The position numbers were made by a program, and so were the translations under genes. From the NCBI GenBank assembly GCA_024640315.1, contig JAHEFF010000007.1, forward strand, positions 32,894 to 96,893: DNA of 64,000 nt, in the 5' to 3' direction. Below the pieces are notes generated by a model. The model worked only from the letters and a program-made list of their open reading frames with translations, was not told the origin of the DNA and ran no database searches. This DNA comes from Woeseiaceae bacterium. GTDB taxonomy: Bacteria; Pseudomonadota; Gammaproteobacteria; Steroidobacterales; Woeseiaceae. Below, in pieces: positions 8,212 to 17,149 of this stretch; the first letter of the stretch is position 1, and each line of letters starts with the position of its first letter.

Positions 8212-10288
8212 GAGCCTGGCGATGACCGGCGTGCTGCTGGCAGGCAGCTCGGCACTCGCGCATGAGTTTTCCGGCGCTCATGGCACGGTCGCCGTCGACT
8301 GGACGGCACCGAATATCAGCCGTGTCATTTCCTCCGGTTACGGTGATTCTTTCGGCATGGAGGCCTGGGCCCGTATGGGTTTTCCGGAACCGGTTGAAGT
8401 TGACGGCCGGCAATGCATCGATGGCAGCTACTTGTTGTTCGACGTCGACGATGATTTTGCATTCGACATCGATGAGACGGTGACGATCGAGTTCCTGTTC
8501 GATCGTACCCGATCGAGCGGCTTCTGGATTTCCTATGATCGCAACGTTATCTCGGAACCTCTGCAGGAAGTTGTTTTTGACGATTCTGACGAGCAGTGGC
8601 AAATGCAAACAGTAACGCTGGAGCGCGCGCGATTTGCCAATCGCGGCGAGTCGGGAAGCGACTTTGGCATCGCGGCGCCGGATGGTCTCTGGTATGGCGA
8701 TCCCGAAAAAAATCATCGCATAGTGCTCTGTGATCTCGAGATAAGCCGTGCAAACAGCACTGTGTCACCGGGTGAAACTGGCGAACTGATTTTGACGGTA
8801 AACGATGAGAACGGCAAAACAACGCCGGCGCGGGTTGGTTTGTACGATGAGACGGGACGTATGCCGCTGCCCTCCGATGGCGCACTGACGATTCATAACT
8901 ACGACGATCGGACAAAGCAGGTTTTTCTTCGTGAGACGCACGGCAAGATTGCGCCCTGGCCCCACGACAACAGACATTTTTTTTACACAGACGGTGAGTA
9001 TTCGGCCAACCTGCCGGCGGGCACGTATACGCTTGTCGTAAGCAAGGGCCCCGAATACCTTCTGGACGGAACCACTGTTGAAATCAGCGAGGGTGATGCC
9101 ACGACGGTCGAAGTTTCCCTGAGCCGTTGGTCGAACATGCCTGCCGCCGGCTGGTACTCGGGCGACGACCATGTGCATATGACCCGAACACCCGCTGACA
9201 ATGCCTCGATCAACGCCGTCATGCGGGCAGAAGATGTACACGTAACCAATCTTCTGCAGATGGGTAACCCGTACGACACTCACTTCACGCAGTACGCGTT
9301 TGGTACGGACGGTCGATACCTGCAGGGAAATCACGCGCTGGTCCCGGGTGTGGAAGACCCGCGGACGGCAGTGCGCGGGCACACGATCAGCATGAACATT
9401 CGCGAGGTTTTCCGGCCCGCTGATCGCTACCTTCGTTATGACCAGATTTTCGGCGCCTACAGGGAGCAAGGCGGCATGTCCGGTTACGCGCACGTTGCCG
9501 GCCGTTTGTTCAACGTCGAGAGAGGTCTCGCTCTGGATGTGCCGCTGGGCGCAATTGAATTCGTCGAAGTGTTGCAGGATGGCGTACTCGAAACGGAACT
9601 CTGGTACGAGTTTTTAAACCTGGGGTTCAGTTTGATTCCTACCGCGGGCTCCGATTTTCCCTATCTCAGTGCGCCAGGGGGCGAACGGAACTACGTTTAT
9701 GTCGGCGACAAATTTTCAGTGGACTCGTGGTATGCGTCCCTCAGGGATCAACGTACCTTCGTTACGAACGGCCCGTTGCTGGAGTTCACTGTAGATGGTC
9801 AGCCGATGGGTTCTCACATCCAGGTAACCGCCGGAGGTGAAGTCCACGTCAGGGCAACGGCCACACTGAAGCCTGATATAGAGAAACTGGACAGGATCGA
9901 ACTGGTGGTGCATGGGGACGTTGTAGCCCGTTCAGACAAGGCTACAGCGGATAATTCACTCACTCTTGACTACACCATTGATGTATCGAGTGGAATCTGG
10001 GTCGCGGTGCGCGCGTATGGTGTCGACCAGGCCGTTGCACATACCGCGCCCGTCTACATCACCACTGGCGGCGGCTTCGAGAAGAGTGCTGCGATTGCTG
10101 CGATCGCATCCCGCATGATCGCACGACTCGGTGAATTCGATAGCGTGGAAGCGGACGCAAGACTCGAACTGGAATCCTGGTCCGTGGCTGAGCCGCTCAA
10201 CAACATGTTGCTGGAGCAAAAGTTGCAGATCCTGGAGCGCGTCGATGAGGCTCGCGCAGTTTACGTGAGAATGCTGGATCAACCCTGA
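8198..10288 (+). CDS. exported CehA/McbA-type metallohydrolase (PHP fold)
   Basis: A 696-residue protein with an N-terminal signal peptide (cleavage near ALA-HEF). Residues 1 to about 310 are beta-rich and of unknown role. After this comes a PHP-type metal domain starting at GDDHVH, with further elements GYAHVAG and TAGSDFP. CehA and McbA hydrolyse carbamate insecticides, but most homologues have no known substrate. Its start overlaps the end of the amidohydrolase gene by 14 bases, which suggests translational coupling and a shared pathway. Its 3' end overlaps the convergent histidine kinase gene by 10 bases. Confidence 0.82.
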   Translation: MQKIRSLAMTGVLLAGSSALAHEFSGAHGTVAVDWTAPNISRVISSGYGDSFGMEAWARMGFPEPVEVDGRQCIDGSYLLFDVDDDFAFDIDETVTIEFLFDRTRSSGFWISYDRNVISEPLQEVVFDDSDEQWQMQTVTLERARFANRGESGSDFGIAAPDGLWYGDPEKNHRIVLCDLEISRANSTVSPGETGELILTVNDENGKTTPARVGLYDETGRMPLPSDGALTIHNYDDRTKQVFLRETHGKIAPWPHDNRHFFYTDGEYSANLPAGTYTLVVSKGPEYLLDGTTVEISEGDATTVEVSLSRWSNMPAAGWYSGDDHVHMTRTPADNASINAVMRAEDVHVTNLLQMGNPYDTHFTQYAFGTDGRYLQGNHALVPGVEDPRTAVRGHTISMNIREVFRPADRYLRYDQIFGAYREQGGMSGYAHVAGRLFNVERGLALDVPLGAIEFVEVLQDGVLETELWYEFLNLGFSLIPTAGSDFPYLSAPGGERNYVYVGDKFSVDSWYASLRDQRTFVTNGPLLEFTVDGQPMGSHIQVTAGGEVHVRATATLKPDIEKLDRIELVVHGDVVARSDKATADNSLTLDYTIDVSSGIWVAVRAYGVDQAVAHTAPVYITTGGGFEKSAAIAAIASRMIARLGEFDSVEADARLELESWSVAEPLNNMLLEQKLQILERVDEARAVYVRMLDQP

Positions 10289-11625
10289 TCGGTTGTTGGC
10301 AGGCGCGCTACTATCCGTGCACCGTCCGTATAGCGTTCATCGACGGTAAGGCTGCCGCCGTGCGCCTCCGCGACCAGCTTGGCCAGGTAGAGTCCAAGTC
10401 CGGTACCACCGGTATCGCGAGTACGTGAAGAGTCGCCACGATAAAATGGCTCGCCGATATTCAATTTCTGTTCTGACGACAGCCCGGGGCCGTGATCTTC
10501 GACCGCCAGCACCAGGTCGTCATCTTCACGTGACGCGGTGATTCGAACAGGGCCATCCTCGGTATTTGAATAGCGAATTGCGTTGCTCAACAGGTTTTTC
10601 AGCAACAAGACGACCCGCACATCGTCGACGTCGGCCTCCATAGAGTCATCCTCAATGTCGATGATGATGTGCTTGCTGTCACGCTCAAAGAAGTCGTGAA
10701 TCAGTTGTTCCACCAGTTCCCTGACCATAACGCTGGTTCTGTTCAGCGTTCCATGGCGCGTGTTAAGTCGCTCCGCCTCGAGCAAGGTCGAGATGATCTG
10801 CTCCATTTCTGAAATCTCAGAGCGAAGGCTTTCCTTTTTGTCCCCGTCCTCGATGAATTCGAGTGCCAGCCTCAATCGGGATAATGGTGAACGCAACTCG
10901 TGACTGATGCCAAGCAGTAATTGTCTCTTCGCGTCCAGCATGCCACGAACGTCGTTGGCGAGCTTGTTAACATCGTTCGCCAGATCACCAAGTTGATCCT
11001 GGCGATAATCCGTAATTCTGTGTTCAAGATCTCCCCGGCCAATTTTTGCAGCGCCTTCCCTGATCGAGCGAATTGGAAGAAACAGCCAGCGGACGGACAG
11101 GTAGGCTACGAATAGCCAAACCAGTCCTATCGCAAGAATGGTTGGTAGCAGATCAGGGCCGGTGGATACATCGGCTATTCGAGGTGACGAAACCACGATA
11201 TCAAACTCGTCCTGGTTGATCTTCAGAAAGCGGTGGCGGTCTGCTACTGCAAACTCAACATCATTAAGTTCACCCAGCAGAGCGCCAGGATCTTCGCTGA
11301 ATATGTCGCTTGCGCCAAACGTCAGCTCCTCCATTTCAGGAAAATCGGGATCGGATGCCCAGTTAAAACCGGCGCCCGAAATCCTGATGTCGACCGGAAC
11401 CTTTTCGGTTATTGCTATGGCCCGATCTATGCTCGGCGGACTGCCAATGTCCCGGCGAACATAGTCGACATGTAGCGAGAGGTGTCCGCTGATGAGTTCA
11501 CGCAGATCATCCTCGCTATAGACCCAACGTATACCGATTGTTGCAAAATAGACAAACGCCGCGGCCAGTGCAGCGAAAATCGCCAGTAGCCGAAAGGAAA
11601 GTGATCGTCGTAGCTGTCTAATCAT
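10279..11625 (-). CDS. sensor histidine kinase (EnvZ/CpxA type)
   Basis: Inner-membrane sensor kinase of 448 residues. TM1 is at about 12-30, a periplasmic sensor region of about 130 residues follows, TM2 is at about 161-178, and a HAMP linker lies at 180-230. The phospho-acceptor is His242 in SHELRSPLSR. The ATPase domain has the N-box LLSNAIRYS, a G1 box EDHGPGL and a G2 box GGTGLGLYLAK. The start ATG sits inside the response regulator stop (ATGATTAG), an 8-base overlap that implies coupled translation. The sensed signal is unknown. Confidence 0.93.
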   Translation of the reverse strand: MIRQLRRSLSFRLLAIFAALAAAFVYFATIGIRWVYSEDDLRELISGHLSLHVDYVRRDIGSPPSIDRAIAITEKVPVDIRISGAGFNWASDPDFPEMEELTFGASDIFSEDPGALLGELNDVEFAVADRHRFLKINQDEFDIVVSSPRIADVSTGPDLLPTILAIGLVWLFVAYLSVRWLFLPIRSIREGAAKIGRGDLEHRITDYRQDQLGDLANDVNKLANDVRGMLDAKRQLLLGISHELRSPLSRLRLALEFIEDGDKKESLRSEISEMEQIISTLLEAERLNTRHGTLNRTSVMVRELVEQLIHDFFERDSKHIIIDIEDDSMEADVDDVRVVLLLKNLLSNAIRYSNTEDGPVRITASREDDDLVLAVEDHGPGLSSEQKLNIGEPFYRGDSSRTRDTGGTGLGLYLAKLVAEAHGGSLTVDERYTDGARIVARLPTTDQG

Positions 11626-12313
11626 CCGCCAGCCGCCGGGCGACAAAAGCGTATCCAGTGCCCCAGACGGTTTGAATAAATCTCGGCGGCTTAACGGAGT
11701 CACCGATTTTCTGGCGAAGACGGCTGACCATGATATCGACAGCGCGCGTCAGGATCGCAGCATCGATACCCCGGAGTTGATTGAGAATTTCGTCGCGCGA
11801 AACTTTCTTGCCGGCGCGACTCGCGAGCACAAGCAGCAGCTCGAATTCCATTGACGTTAACTCGACTCTGTTGCCGTCAACATGGACGACTTTGGCATCC
11901 CGGTCGATCTCTATACCTTCAAACCTGAGCATCGGGTCCCGGGAATCGGTTGCCGTCGTCCTGCGTAATAAAGATTGGATGCGCGCAACCAGTTCGCGCG
12001 GTTCAAACGGTTTTCCGATATAGTCGTCGGCGCCGATTTCCAGGCCTGAAACTCTATCCACCACGTCACCGCGCGCTGTCAGCATGATGATCGGGATCTG
12101 GCTTTTCTTTCGGACTTCCCTGCAAATATCGAATCCGTCCCTGCCCGGGAGCATGACATCGAGGAGCAATAGATCGGGGTCAATGCGAGACAGCTTCCGC
12201 AATCCTTCCTCGGAATCGCCGGCACATTCAAGCGAAATCCCGAATTGCTTCAAATAGTTCTTCAGCAATTCGGAATGTTTCCGGTCGTCATCTATAAGTA
12301 GTACCTTTGCCAT
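11618..12313 (-). CDS. OmpR-family response regulator
   Basis: DNA-binding response regulator of 231 residues: receiver domain with acidic pocket DDD at 8-10, phospho-acceptor Asp52 (LLDVMLPG) and a conserved lysine in IGKPFEP, then a winged-helix domain at about 130-228 ending in the usual WGTGYAF strand. It is transcribed with the downstream sensor kinase. A repeated 18-base motif lies about 50 bases upstream of its start and again before the lipid operon, so it may regulate itself, the DUF4397 lipoprotein and the lipid genes. This regulatory link is inference. Confidence 0.94.
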   Translation of the reverse strand: MAKVLLIDDDRKHSELLKNYLKQFGISLECAGDSEEGLRKLSRIDPDLLLLDVMLPGRDGFDICREVRKKSQIPIIMLTARGDVVDRVSGLEIGADDYIGKPFEPRELVARIQSLLRRTTATDSRDPMLRFEGIEIDRDAKVVHVDGNRVELTSMEFELLLVLASRAGKKVSRDEILNQLRGIDAAILTRAVDIMVSRLRQKIGDSVKPPRFIQTVWGTGYAFVARRLADD

Positions 12314-12363
12314 GCGAGTAATGATAACTCCAAAACGCCAGATAAAACCGGTTGAAATGGCAG

Positions 12364-12381
12364 GGTTACAAACAGAAACAA
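12364..12381. promoter_or_regulatory. candidate response-regulator operator, copy 1
   Basis: The sequence GGTTACAAACAGAAACAA lies between the divergent response regulator and DUF4397 genes. It contains direct half-sites of the form TTACA-N5-AAACA, the spacing expected for an OmpR-type dimer, and continues into a weaker third copy (AGACGG). A copy with one mismatch lies upstream of the lipid operon. Binding by the neighbouring regulator is inferred. Confidence 0.45.
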
Positions 12382-12455
12382 ACTGAGACGGTTTTGAAAC
12401 CTTTTTGCGGTCGTTGTGCTGCAGGATGGCCCCTCACATTTTTGAGGGCAAACCG

Positions 12456-13823
12456 ATGCACAGATTTTTCAAGCTTTCTCTTCTCGCTGCGATACTCGGG
12501 CTGTCAGCCTGCTCCAGCAGTGATGACCCATTGCCAGGGAATCCAATCGAACCCGCGGCGGACTTTTTCAGGGTCCAGGTATTGCATGCTTCACCTGACG
12601 CACCCGCGGTCGACGTGCTGGTCAATGGCGCGACAGCGCTTCCTGGTATCGACTACAAGCAAGCTTCTGCCGCGACTGCGCTGGAAGTTGGCAGCTACGA
12701 CATCCAGGTCGATGGAATTACTCCGGGCGGGCCGGCTACCGTCATTGGGCCAGCCAATCTGACGTTCGCCGCAAATACGCTGTATAGCGTTGTCGCCGTT
12801 GGTGGCGTTGTCGATATCGAGCCGATTATTCTTGAGCAGCCGGACTTCGATGTCGCAGCCGGAAACGCTCGGCTGCGGATCCTTCACGCTGCGCCGATGG
12901 CGCCGCAGGTAGACGTCTACGCAACAGCACCCGGGGCAGATCTTGCTGCCAGCGCTCCCGTTGGCACTTTCTCGTTCAAGGAAGACCTGGGCCCTGTGCA
13001 GGTTCCCGCCGCTGACTACCAGATCAGGGTTACCCTGCCTAACGACCCGGCTACCGTGGTTTTTGACTCCGGAACGATTACGCTTCAGAACGGTAACGAC
13101 CTCCTGATTGCCGCCGTTGAGAACACGGCGACCGGTCTTGCGCCGATCAGTCTTGCCGTGGCGGATACCACCGGCTCGTTCGAGATTTTCGACATCCAGA
13201 CCCCGGCGGACTTGCGATTTGTGCACGCTGCACCGGACGTCCCCGCCGTTAACGTCGTCGCCAATGACAATTTTGGCGCACCGCTGGTGGCTGGGCTGAC
13301 GTTCCCGAATGTAGAGGGTTACATCTCGGCGGAGCCTGGCGACTACAATGTCAAGGTTGTAGAGCCAAATTCCGGACTGACGCCGATCAATGCCGACCTG
13401 ACGTTTGATGCTGGCGTAAGTTACTCAGCCATCGTGACCGGCACACTGGCAGCGGACAATATCTTCGCGATTATTGCTGATGATGACCCCCGGGCCGTAG
13501 TCACAGAGGCGAAAGTGCGCTTGATTCACGCTTCGCCGACAGCGGGTGACGTCGACATCTGGGTCACAGCACCTGGCGCCGATATCACCGTGGAGCCACC
13601 CACACTGACGTCTGTGCCCCTTGGCGCAAACACGGGATTCCTGTCCCTGGTGCCCGGCACCTACGACGTGAACGTTGCGCAGGCCGGTACGACGGATGCA
13701 GCCATCTCGGCCACGATTACGGTTGACGCCGGCGGCGTCTACACCGCGATCGCACGCGATGCTGAAGGCGGCGCAGGTGGGTTGCCCCTGGGTCTCATCC
13801 TGCTCGACGACTTCACCCTGTAA
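12456..13823 (+). CDS. DUF4397 repeat lipoprotein
   Basis: A 455-residue envelope lipoprotein with the lipobox LSAC followed by a Ser/Asp-rich linker. The body has four related beta-rich units, each opening with a variant of RVLHASPDAPAVDV: VLHASPDAP, ILHAAPMAP, FVHAAPDVP and LIHASPTAG. Each is about 100 residues, as in DUF4397 domains, whose function is unknown. The ATG is preceded by GAGGG at a good distance. A strong terminator follows the gene. It is divergent from the two-component system and shares a candidate operator with it. Confidence 0.88.
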   Translation: MHRFFKLSLLAAILGLSACSSSDDPLPGNPIEPAADFFRVQVLHASPDAPAVDVLVNGATALPGIDYKQASAATALEVGSYDIQVDGITPGGPATVIGPANLTFAANTLYSVVAVGGVVDIEPIILEQPDFDVAAGNARLRILHAAPMAPQVDVYATAPGADLAASAPVGTFSFKEDLGPVQVPAADYQIRVTLPNDPATVVFDSGTITLQNGNDLLIAAVENTATGLAPISLAVADTTGSFEIFDIQTPADLRFVHAAPDVPAVNVVANDNFGAPLVAGLTFPNVEGYISAEPGDYNVKVVEPNSGLTPINADLTFDAGVSYSAIVTGTLAADNIFAIIADDDPRAVVTEAKVRLIHASPTAGDVDIWVTAPGADITVEPPTLTSVPLGANTGFLSLVPGTYDVNVAQAGTTDAAISATITVDAGGVYTAIARDAEGGAGGLPLGLILLDDFTL

Positions 13824-13830
13824 ACCTTAT

Positions 13831-13876
13831 CCCCCGCAAGAAGGCGCCTATAAAGCTTACCCCCGCAAGAAGGCGC
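13831..13876. repeat. two 17-base direct repeats
   Basis: CCCCCGCAAGAAGGCGC occurs twice with a 29-base period (13831-13847 and 13860-13876), just after the DUF4397 stop codon and before its terminator. The flanking bases are also similar (CTTAT and CTTAC), so this looks like a local tandem duplication. No function is assigned. Confidence 0.85.
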
Positions 13877-13882
13877 AACCCT

Positions 13883-13918
13883 CGCCGGGCCCGAGAAATC
13901 GGGTCCGGCGTTTTTTTT
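13883..13918 (+). terminator. rho-independent terminator after the DUF4397 gene
   Basis: A 12-base-pair stem (CGCCGGGCCCGA paired with TCGGGTCCGGCG, with one G-U pair) closes a GAAA loop and is followed by eight T residues. Confidence 0.93.
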
Positions 13919-13936
13919 GAAATCAACAGGTTATAT

Positions 13937-13954
13937 GGTTACAAACAGATACAA
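13937..13954. promoter_or_regulatory. candidate response-regulator operator, copy 2
   Basis: GGTTACAAACAGATACAA matches 17 of 18 bases of the motif upstream of the DUF4397 gene. It sits between the terminator and the first gene of the lipid operon, about 145 bases before that start codon, in the same orientation as copy 1. Confidence 0.45.
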
Positions 13955-14097
13955 TATGGAACACCTTTGACACCACTGGGCAACGCAAACCAGCCACAAT
14001 ACAGTCATTGAGGCGATGCCTTAGCAGTCACACAGACCGGCTGCCGCCACCGTCAGTAGGTCTCACAGCGTCTGGAATTTGAACAGGTGATTCAAAG

Positions 14098-15159
14098 ATG
14101 ACTTTCATTGCACAAACTGCCAACGGGCTTGCAGAATCGGGAATTGTGCCGGACGCGCTGATTCGTACTGGAATCCGGCACCTCGTAGGCCAGCGTCAAT
14201 TTCAGATTCGTAATCAAACCTATACCGACCTCGAGAAATTCGTCGGAATGATGAATGAATCGCCGGTAGCGCTGGTTCCGGATCTGGCCAATGAGCAGCA
14301 CTATGAAGTGCCTGCGGCGTTTTTTAAGGAGTCGCTGGGCACGCATCGTAAGTACAGCTGTTGCTACTGGGGCGGTAGCGTCAGCAATCTGGATGAAGCC
14401 GAGGAGCGTGCACTTGAAATCAGTTGTGAGCGCGCCAGGATCGAGGATGGCATGCGCGTGCTCGATCTCGGCTGCGGATGGGGATCGTTGTCATTGTGGA
14501 TTGCGGCACATTACCCGAATTGCTCCGTAACGTCCGTTTCCAATTCCGCGTCTCAGCGTCAGTTTATTGAAGAAGAGGCAGCTTCGCTTGGGCTGCAGAA
14601 TATCCAGGTCATAACGGCCGATATGAACGACTTCTCTATCGATCAGCAATTCGATCGGGTTTTGTCTATAGAGATGTTTGAACACATGCGTAACTACGGC
14701 AAATTGTTTGAACGCATCGCCGGTTGGTTGCATGAAGACGGTTATTTCTTCATGCATATTTTCTGTCACAAGAATGCCGCCTACGAATACGTTGATAACG
14801 GACCGTCTGACTGGATGAGTCGGCACTTCTTCTCCGGCGGAATCATGCCAAGCGGAGACCTGCCTTCCCGGTTTCAGCAGCACCTGGCAATTGCCGACCA
14901 GTGGCGCTGGAGTGGCACGCATTACCAGAAGACTGCTGAAGCCTGGTTACAGAATATGGACTCGAAGCGGGCGGTGATTATGCCGATATTCGAAGCGACC
15001 TACGGCCGGGAGAACGCAAAACGCTGGTGGATGCGGTGGCGCATATTCTTTCTCGCCGTCAGCGAGATGTTTGGTGCTGAAGCCGGCCGCGAATGGGGCG
15101 TCGGACACTACCTGTTCAAGCCAAAGAATTTCGTCGAAATCTCAAGGAACGACCAATGA
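14098..15159 (+). CDS. SAM-dependent methyltransferase, coclaurine N-methyltransferase / CFA synthase superfamily
   Basis: First gene of an eight-gene operon; 353 residues. The SAM-binding motif is VLDLGCGWGS at 121-130. The segments CCYWGG, LDEAEERAL, ISCERA and VSNSASQRQFIEEE closely follow the pattern of plant coclaurine N-methyltransferases, which are relatives of cyclopropane fatty acid synthases. A longer leader domain as in true CFA synthase is missing; a second, canonical CFA synthase ends the operon. The substrate is probably a lipid given its neighbours, but an amine is possible. Its stop overlaps the next start (ATGA). Confidence 0.85.
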   Translation: MTFIAQTANGLAESGIVPDALIRTGIRHLVGQRQFQIRNQTYTDLEKFVGMMNESPVALVPDLANEQHYEVPAAFFKESLGTHRKYSCCYWGGSVSNLDEAEERALEISCERARIEDGMRVLDLGCGWGSLSLWIAAHYPNCSVTSVSNSASQRQFIEEEAASLGLQNIQVITADMNDFSIDQQFDRVLSIEMFEHMRNYGKLFERIAGWLHEDGYFFMHIFCHKNAAYEYVDNGPSDWMSRHFFSGGIMPSGDLPSRFQQHLAIADQWRWSGTHYQKTAEAWLQNMDSKRAVIMPIFEATYGRENAKRWWMRWRIFFLAVSEMFGAEAGREWGVGHYLFKPKNFVEISRNDQ

Positions 15160-15692
15160 ATGTCCTGATAAATGCGCTGGTTTTCAAAGTCGCGTGGGTG
15201 TCGACCGTATTCGGTGGCGCCAATGATCTTCCCATGATTGGACCGGTTGCAGTTTTTGTAGCCGTATTGATCCATCTTTGGCTGTCAGCTGAACCAAAAC
15301 GGGAATTGACGTTGGTACTGTTGACCGGTGTTATCGGGCTGGCATGGGACAGTGTTATGGTTGCGGCTGGCTGGCTCGCTTACCCGAGCGGTACATTCGC
15401 CGCCGGGCTTGCCCCATACTGGATCTTCGCAATGTGGATATTGTTTGCCACGACATTGAACGTCACTTTTCGCTGGCTGCACTCAAGGCTCACCCTTGCT
15501 GCGATTCTTGGAGCCGTCTTCGGTCCTGTTGCTTATTTGGGAGGATCCGCCGTTGGCGCCGTAAATCTGCTGAATCCTGTGATGGCGTTGGTCGCGTTGT
15601 CCGTCGCCTGGGCACTATTGTTGCCGGGACTGTTGTTGCTCGCGCAGCAACTTGACGGGACCCGCGCACCGATTATCAAAAGTCGAATCTGA
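15156..15692 (+). CDS. DUF2878-type membrane protein
   Basis: Integral membrane protein of 178 residues with about five or six hydrophobic segments; the first spans roughly residues 8-45. It fits the DUF2878 family, commonly found beside CFA synthase, FAD oxidoreductase and DUF1365 genes; function unknown. Translation is coupled to the preceding methyltransferase by an ATGA overlap. The family name is from pattern memory, not a search. Confidence 0.7.
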   Translation: MNVLINALVFKVAWVSTVFGGANDLPMIGPVAVFVAVLIHLWLSAEPKRELTLVLLTGVIGLAWDSVMVAAGWLAYPSGTFAAGLAPYWIFAMWILFATTLNVTFRWLHSRLTLAAILGAVFGPVAYLGGSAVGAVNLLNPVMALVALSVAWALLLPGLLLLAQQLDGTRAPIIKSRI

Positions 15693-15704
15693 CGGTGAGG
15701 GCGC

Positions 15705-16487
15705 ATGTTTAATCCGGGTTCGTGGTTTTTGGCGCTGGAGGCAGTGCTGATATTCGGCCTTGCCGGGTGGGCGTACAGCCTCGTAAAAAGAGATGTGAGT
15801 ATCGTCGACAGCATGTGGTCGATCATGTTTCTTATTGCTGCGGTGACATACCTCATTACAAACGATGCCGGACCTCGTGCAAACCTGGTGATGTTGCTTG
15901 TCACCCTTTGGTCATTGCGACTTGCTGTGCATATCACCTGGCGTAACTGGGGAGAGGCTGAAGACTATCGGTATCAACAGATTCGTCGGAACAACAGCCC
16001 GAATTTCGCACTCAAGAGTATTTACATCGTTTTCGGCCTGCAGGCGGTACTGGCCTGGGTGATTTCCATGCCGCTGTTGGCCGCCATTTCCGGACAACAT
16101 CCCGTTGGCCTGCTTGATCTGGCTGGCGTCATTTTATGGTCCGTCGGATTCGTCTTTGAGTCCCTGGGAGATCTTCAGCTTGTCCGCTTCCGGGGAGATC
16201 CCGATAACCGCGGCAAGGTGCTGCAAAGTGGCCTGTGGGGCCTGACCCGGCATCCCAACTACTTCGGTGATTTCTGTGTCTGGTGGGGTTTCTTCCTGTT
16301 GGCACTGTCGGCAGGAGGATGGTGGTCGTTCGTTTCGCCGCTCCTGATGAGTTTCCTCCTGCTCAAGGTGTCTGGTGTGGCAATGCTGGAAAAAGATATT
16401 GGCAAGCGGCGGCCGGAATATGCTGAATATGTTTCGAGGACCAACGCGTTTTTCCCGGGACCGCAGAAAAAGGCTAGTAACCCATGA
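15705..16487 (+). CDS. DUF1295 family membrane protein (steroid 5-alpha-reductase-like fold)
   Basis: Multi-pass membrane protein of 260 residues. The C-terminal half holds the family signature: LWGLTRHPNYFGDF followed by WWGFFLL and an EKDIG-x-RRPEYAEYV tail. This fold is shared with steroid 5-alpha-reductases and isoprenylcysteine methyltransferases, so reduction or methylation of a lipid at the membrane is plausible. It starts 12 bases after the DUF2878 gene and overlaps the next gene by ATGA. Confidence 0.85.
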   Translation: MFNPGSWFLALEAVLIFGLAGWAYSLVKRDVSIVDSMWSIMFLIAAVTYLITNDAGPRANLVMLLVTLWSLRLAVHITWRNWGEAEDYRYQQIRRNNSPNFALKSIYIVFGLQAVLAWVISMPLLAAISGQHPVGLLDLAGVILWSVGFVFESLGDLQLVRFRGDPDNRGKVLQSGLWGLTRHPNYFGDFCVWWGFFLLALSAGGWWSFVSPLLMSFLLLKVSGVAMLEKDIGKRRPEYAEYVSRTNAFFPGPQKKASNP

Positions 16488-17146
16488 ACAGAAAAATTCT
16501 TGTGTTCCTGATTGTGCTCAGCGGCGCATCGGTGCCGATCATCGCTCCGGCTGCCTTCAACGCTGAAGCTAGCGAACACACATCGGCATGGAACTTCACC
16601 GTTTACCTTGACGACGCAGAGATCGGATATCACAATTTTCTGCTGACCGACGAAGGTGGCAGGCAGCGGTTGACCACCGAGGCTGATTTCAAGGTCAAGT
16701 TTCTGTTCATTACGGCTTATCGGTATGAGCACGTAAACCAGGAAACCTGGCATAACGATTGCCTCGAAGAAATCGACTCGACGACCGATGCCAACGGGAA
16801 GAAGTTCAGCGTGCACGGCTATCAGGCCGATCGGACCTTCGCGGTTGAGGCCACATCCGGGCGAAGCGAGTTGGCTGGTTGTGTGAAGACATTCGCGTAC
16901 TGGAATCCGGATATTCTCGACGAGCCGGCACTATTAAATTCCCAAACGGGAGAAATTTTGCCGATAACAGTCGAGGAACTTGCTGATGAGGTTCTGTTAA
17001 TTCGTGGTGAAGCGACCCCGGCCAGGCGGTATCGGCTACTTGCCAAGAACATGGAGCTGGACATCTGGTATTCAAACGACAACCGATGGCTTGCACTGCA
17101 ATCAACGGTCAAGGGTGGCCGCAAGCTCCGTTATGAACTGACTTGA
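16484..17146 (+). CDS. exported protein of DUF6134 type, unknown function
   Basis: A 220-residue protein with a signal peptide (cleavage around residues 24-28). The mature part is beta-rich; it opens with WNFTVYLDDAEIGYH and has two cysteines (in DCLEE and GCVK) that could form a disulfide. The pattern resembles DUF6134 periplasmic proteins; I am only fairly sure of the family. It may bind or carry a lipid for the other operon products. The start overlaps the DUF1295 stop by ATGA. Confidence 0.65.
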   Translation: MNRKILVFLIVLSGASVPIIAPAAFNAEASEHTSAWNFTVYLDDAEIGYHNFLLTDEGGRQRLTTEADFKVKFLFITAYRYEHVNQETWHNDCLEEIDSTTDANGKKFSVHGYQADRTFAVEATSGRSELAGCVKTFAYWNPDILDEPALLNSQTGEILPITVEELADEVLLIRGEATPARRYRLLAKNMELDIWYSNDNRWLALQSTVKGGRKLRYELT

Positions 17147-17149
17147 GGA

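Noticed and set aside
13831..13876. CRISPR-like repeat
   Set aside because: There are only two copies, the spacer is 12 bases and no cas gene is nearby, so it is a simple tandem duplication.
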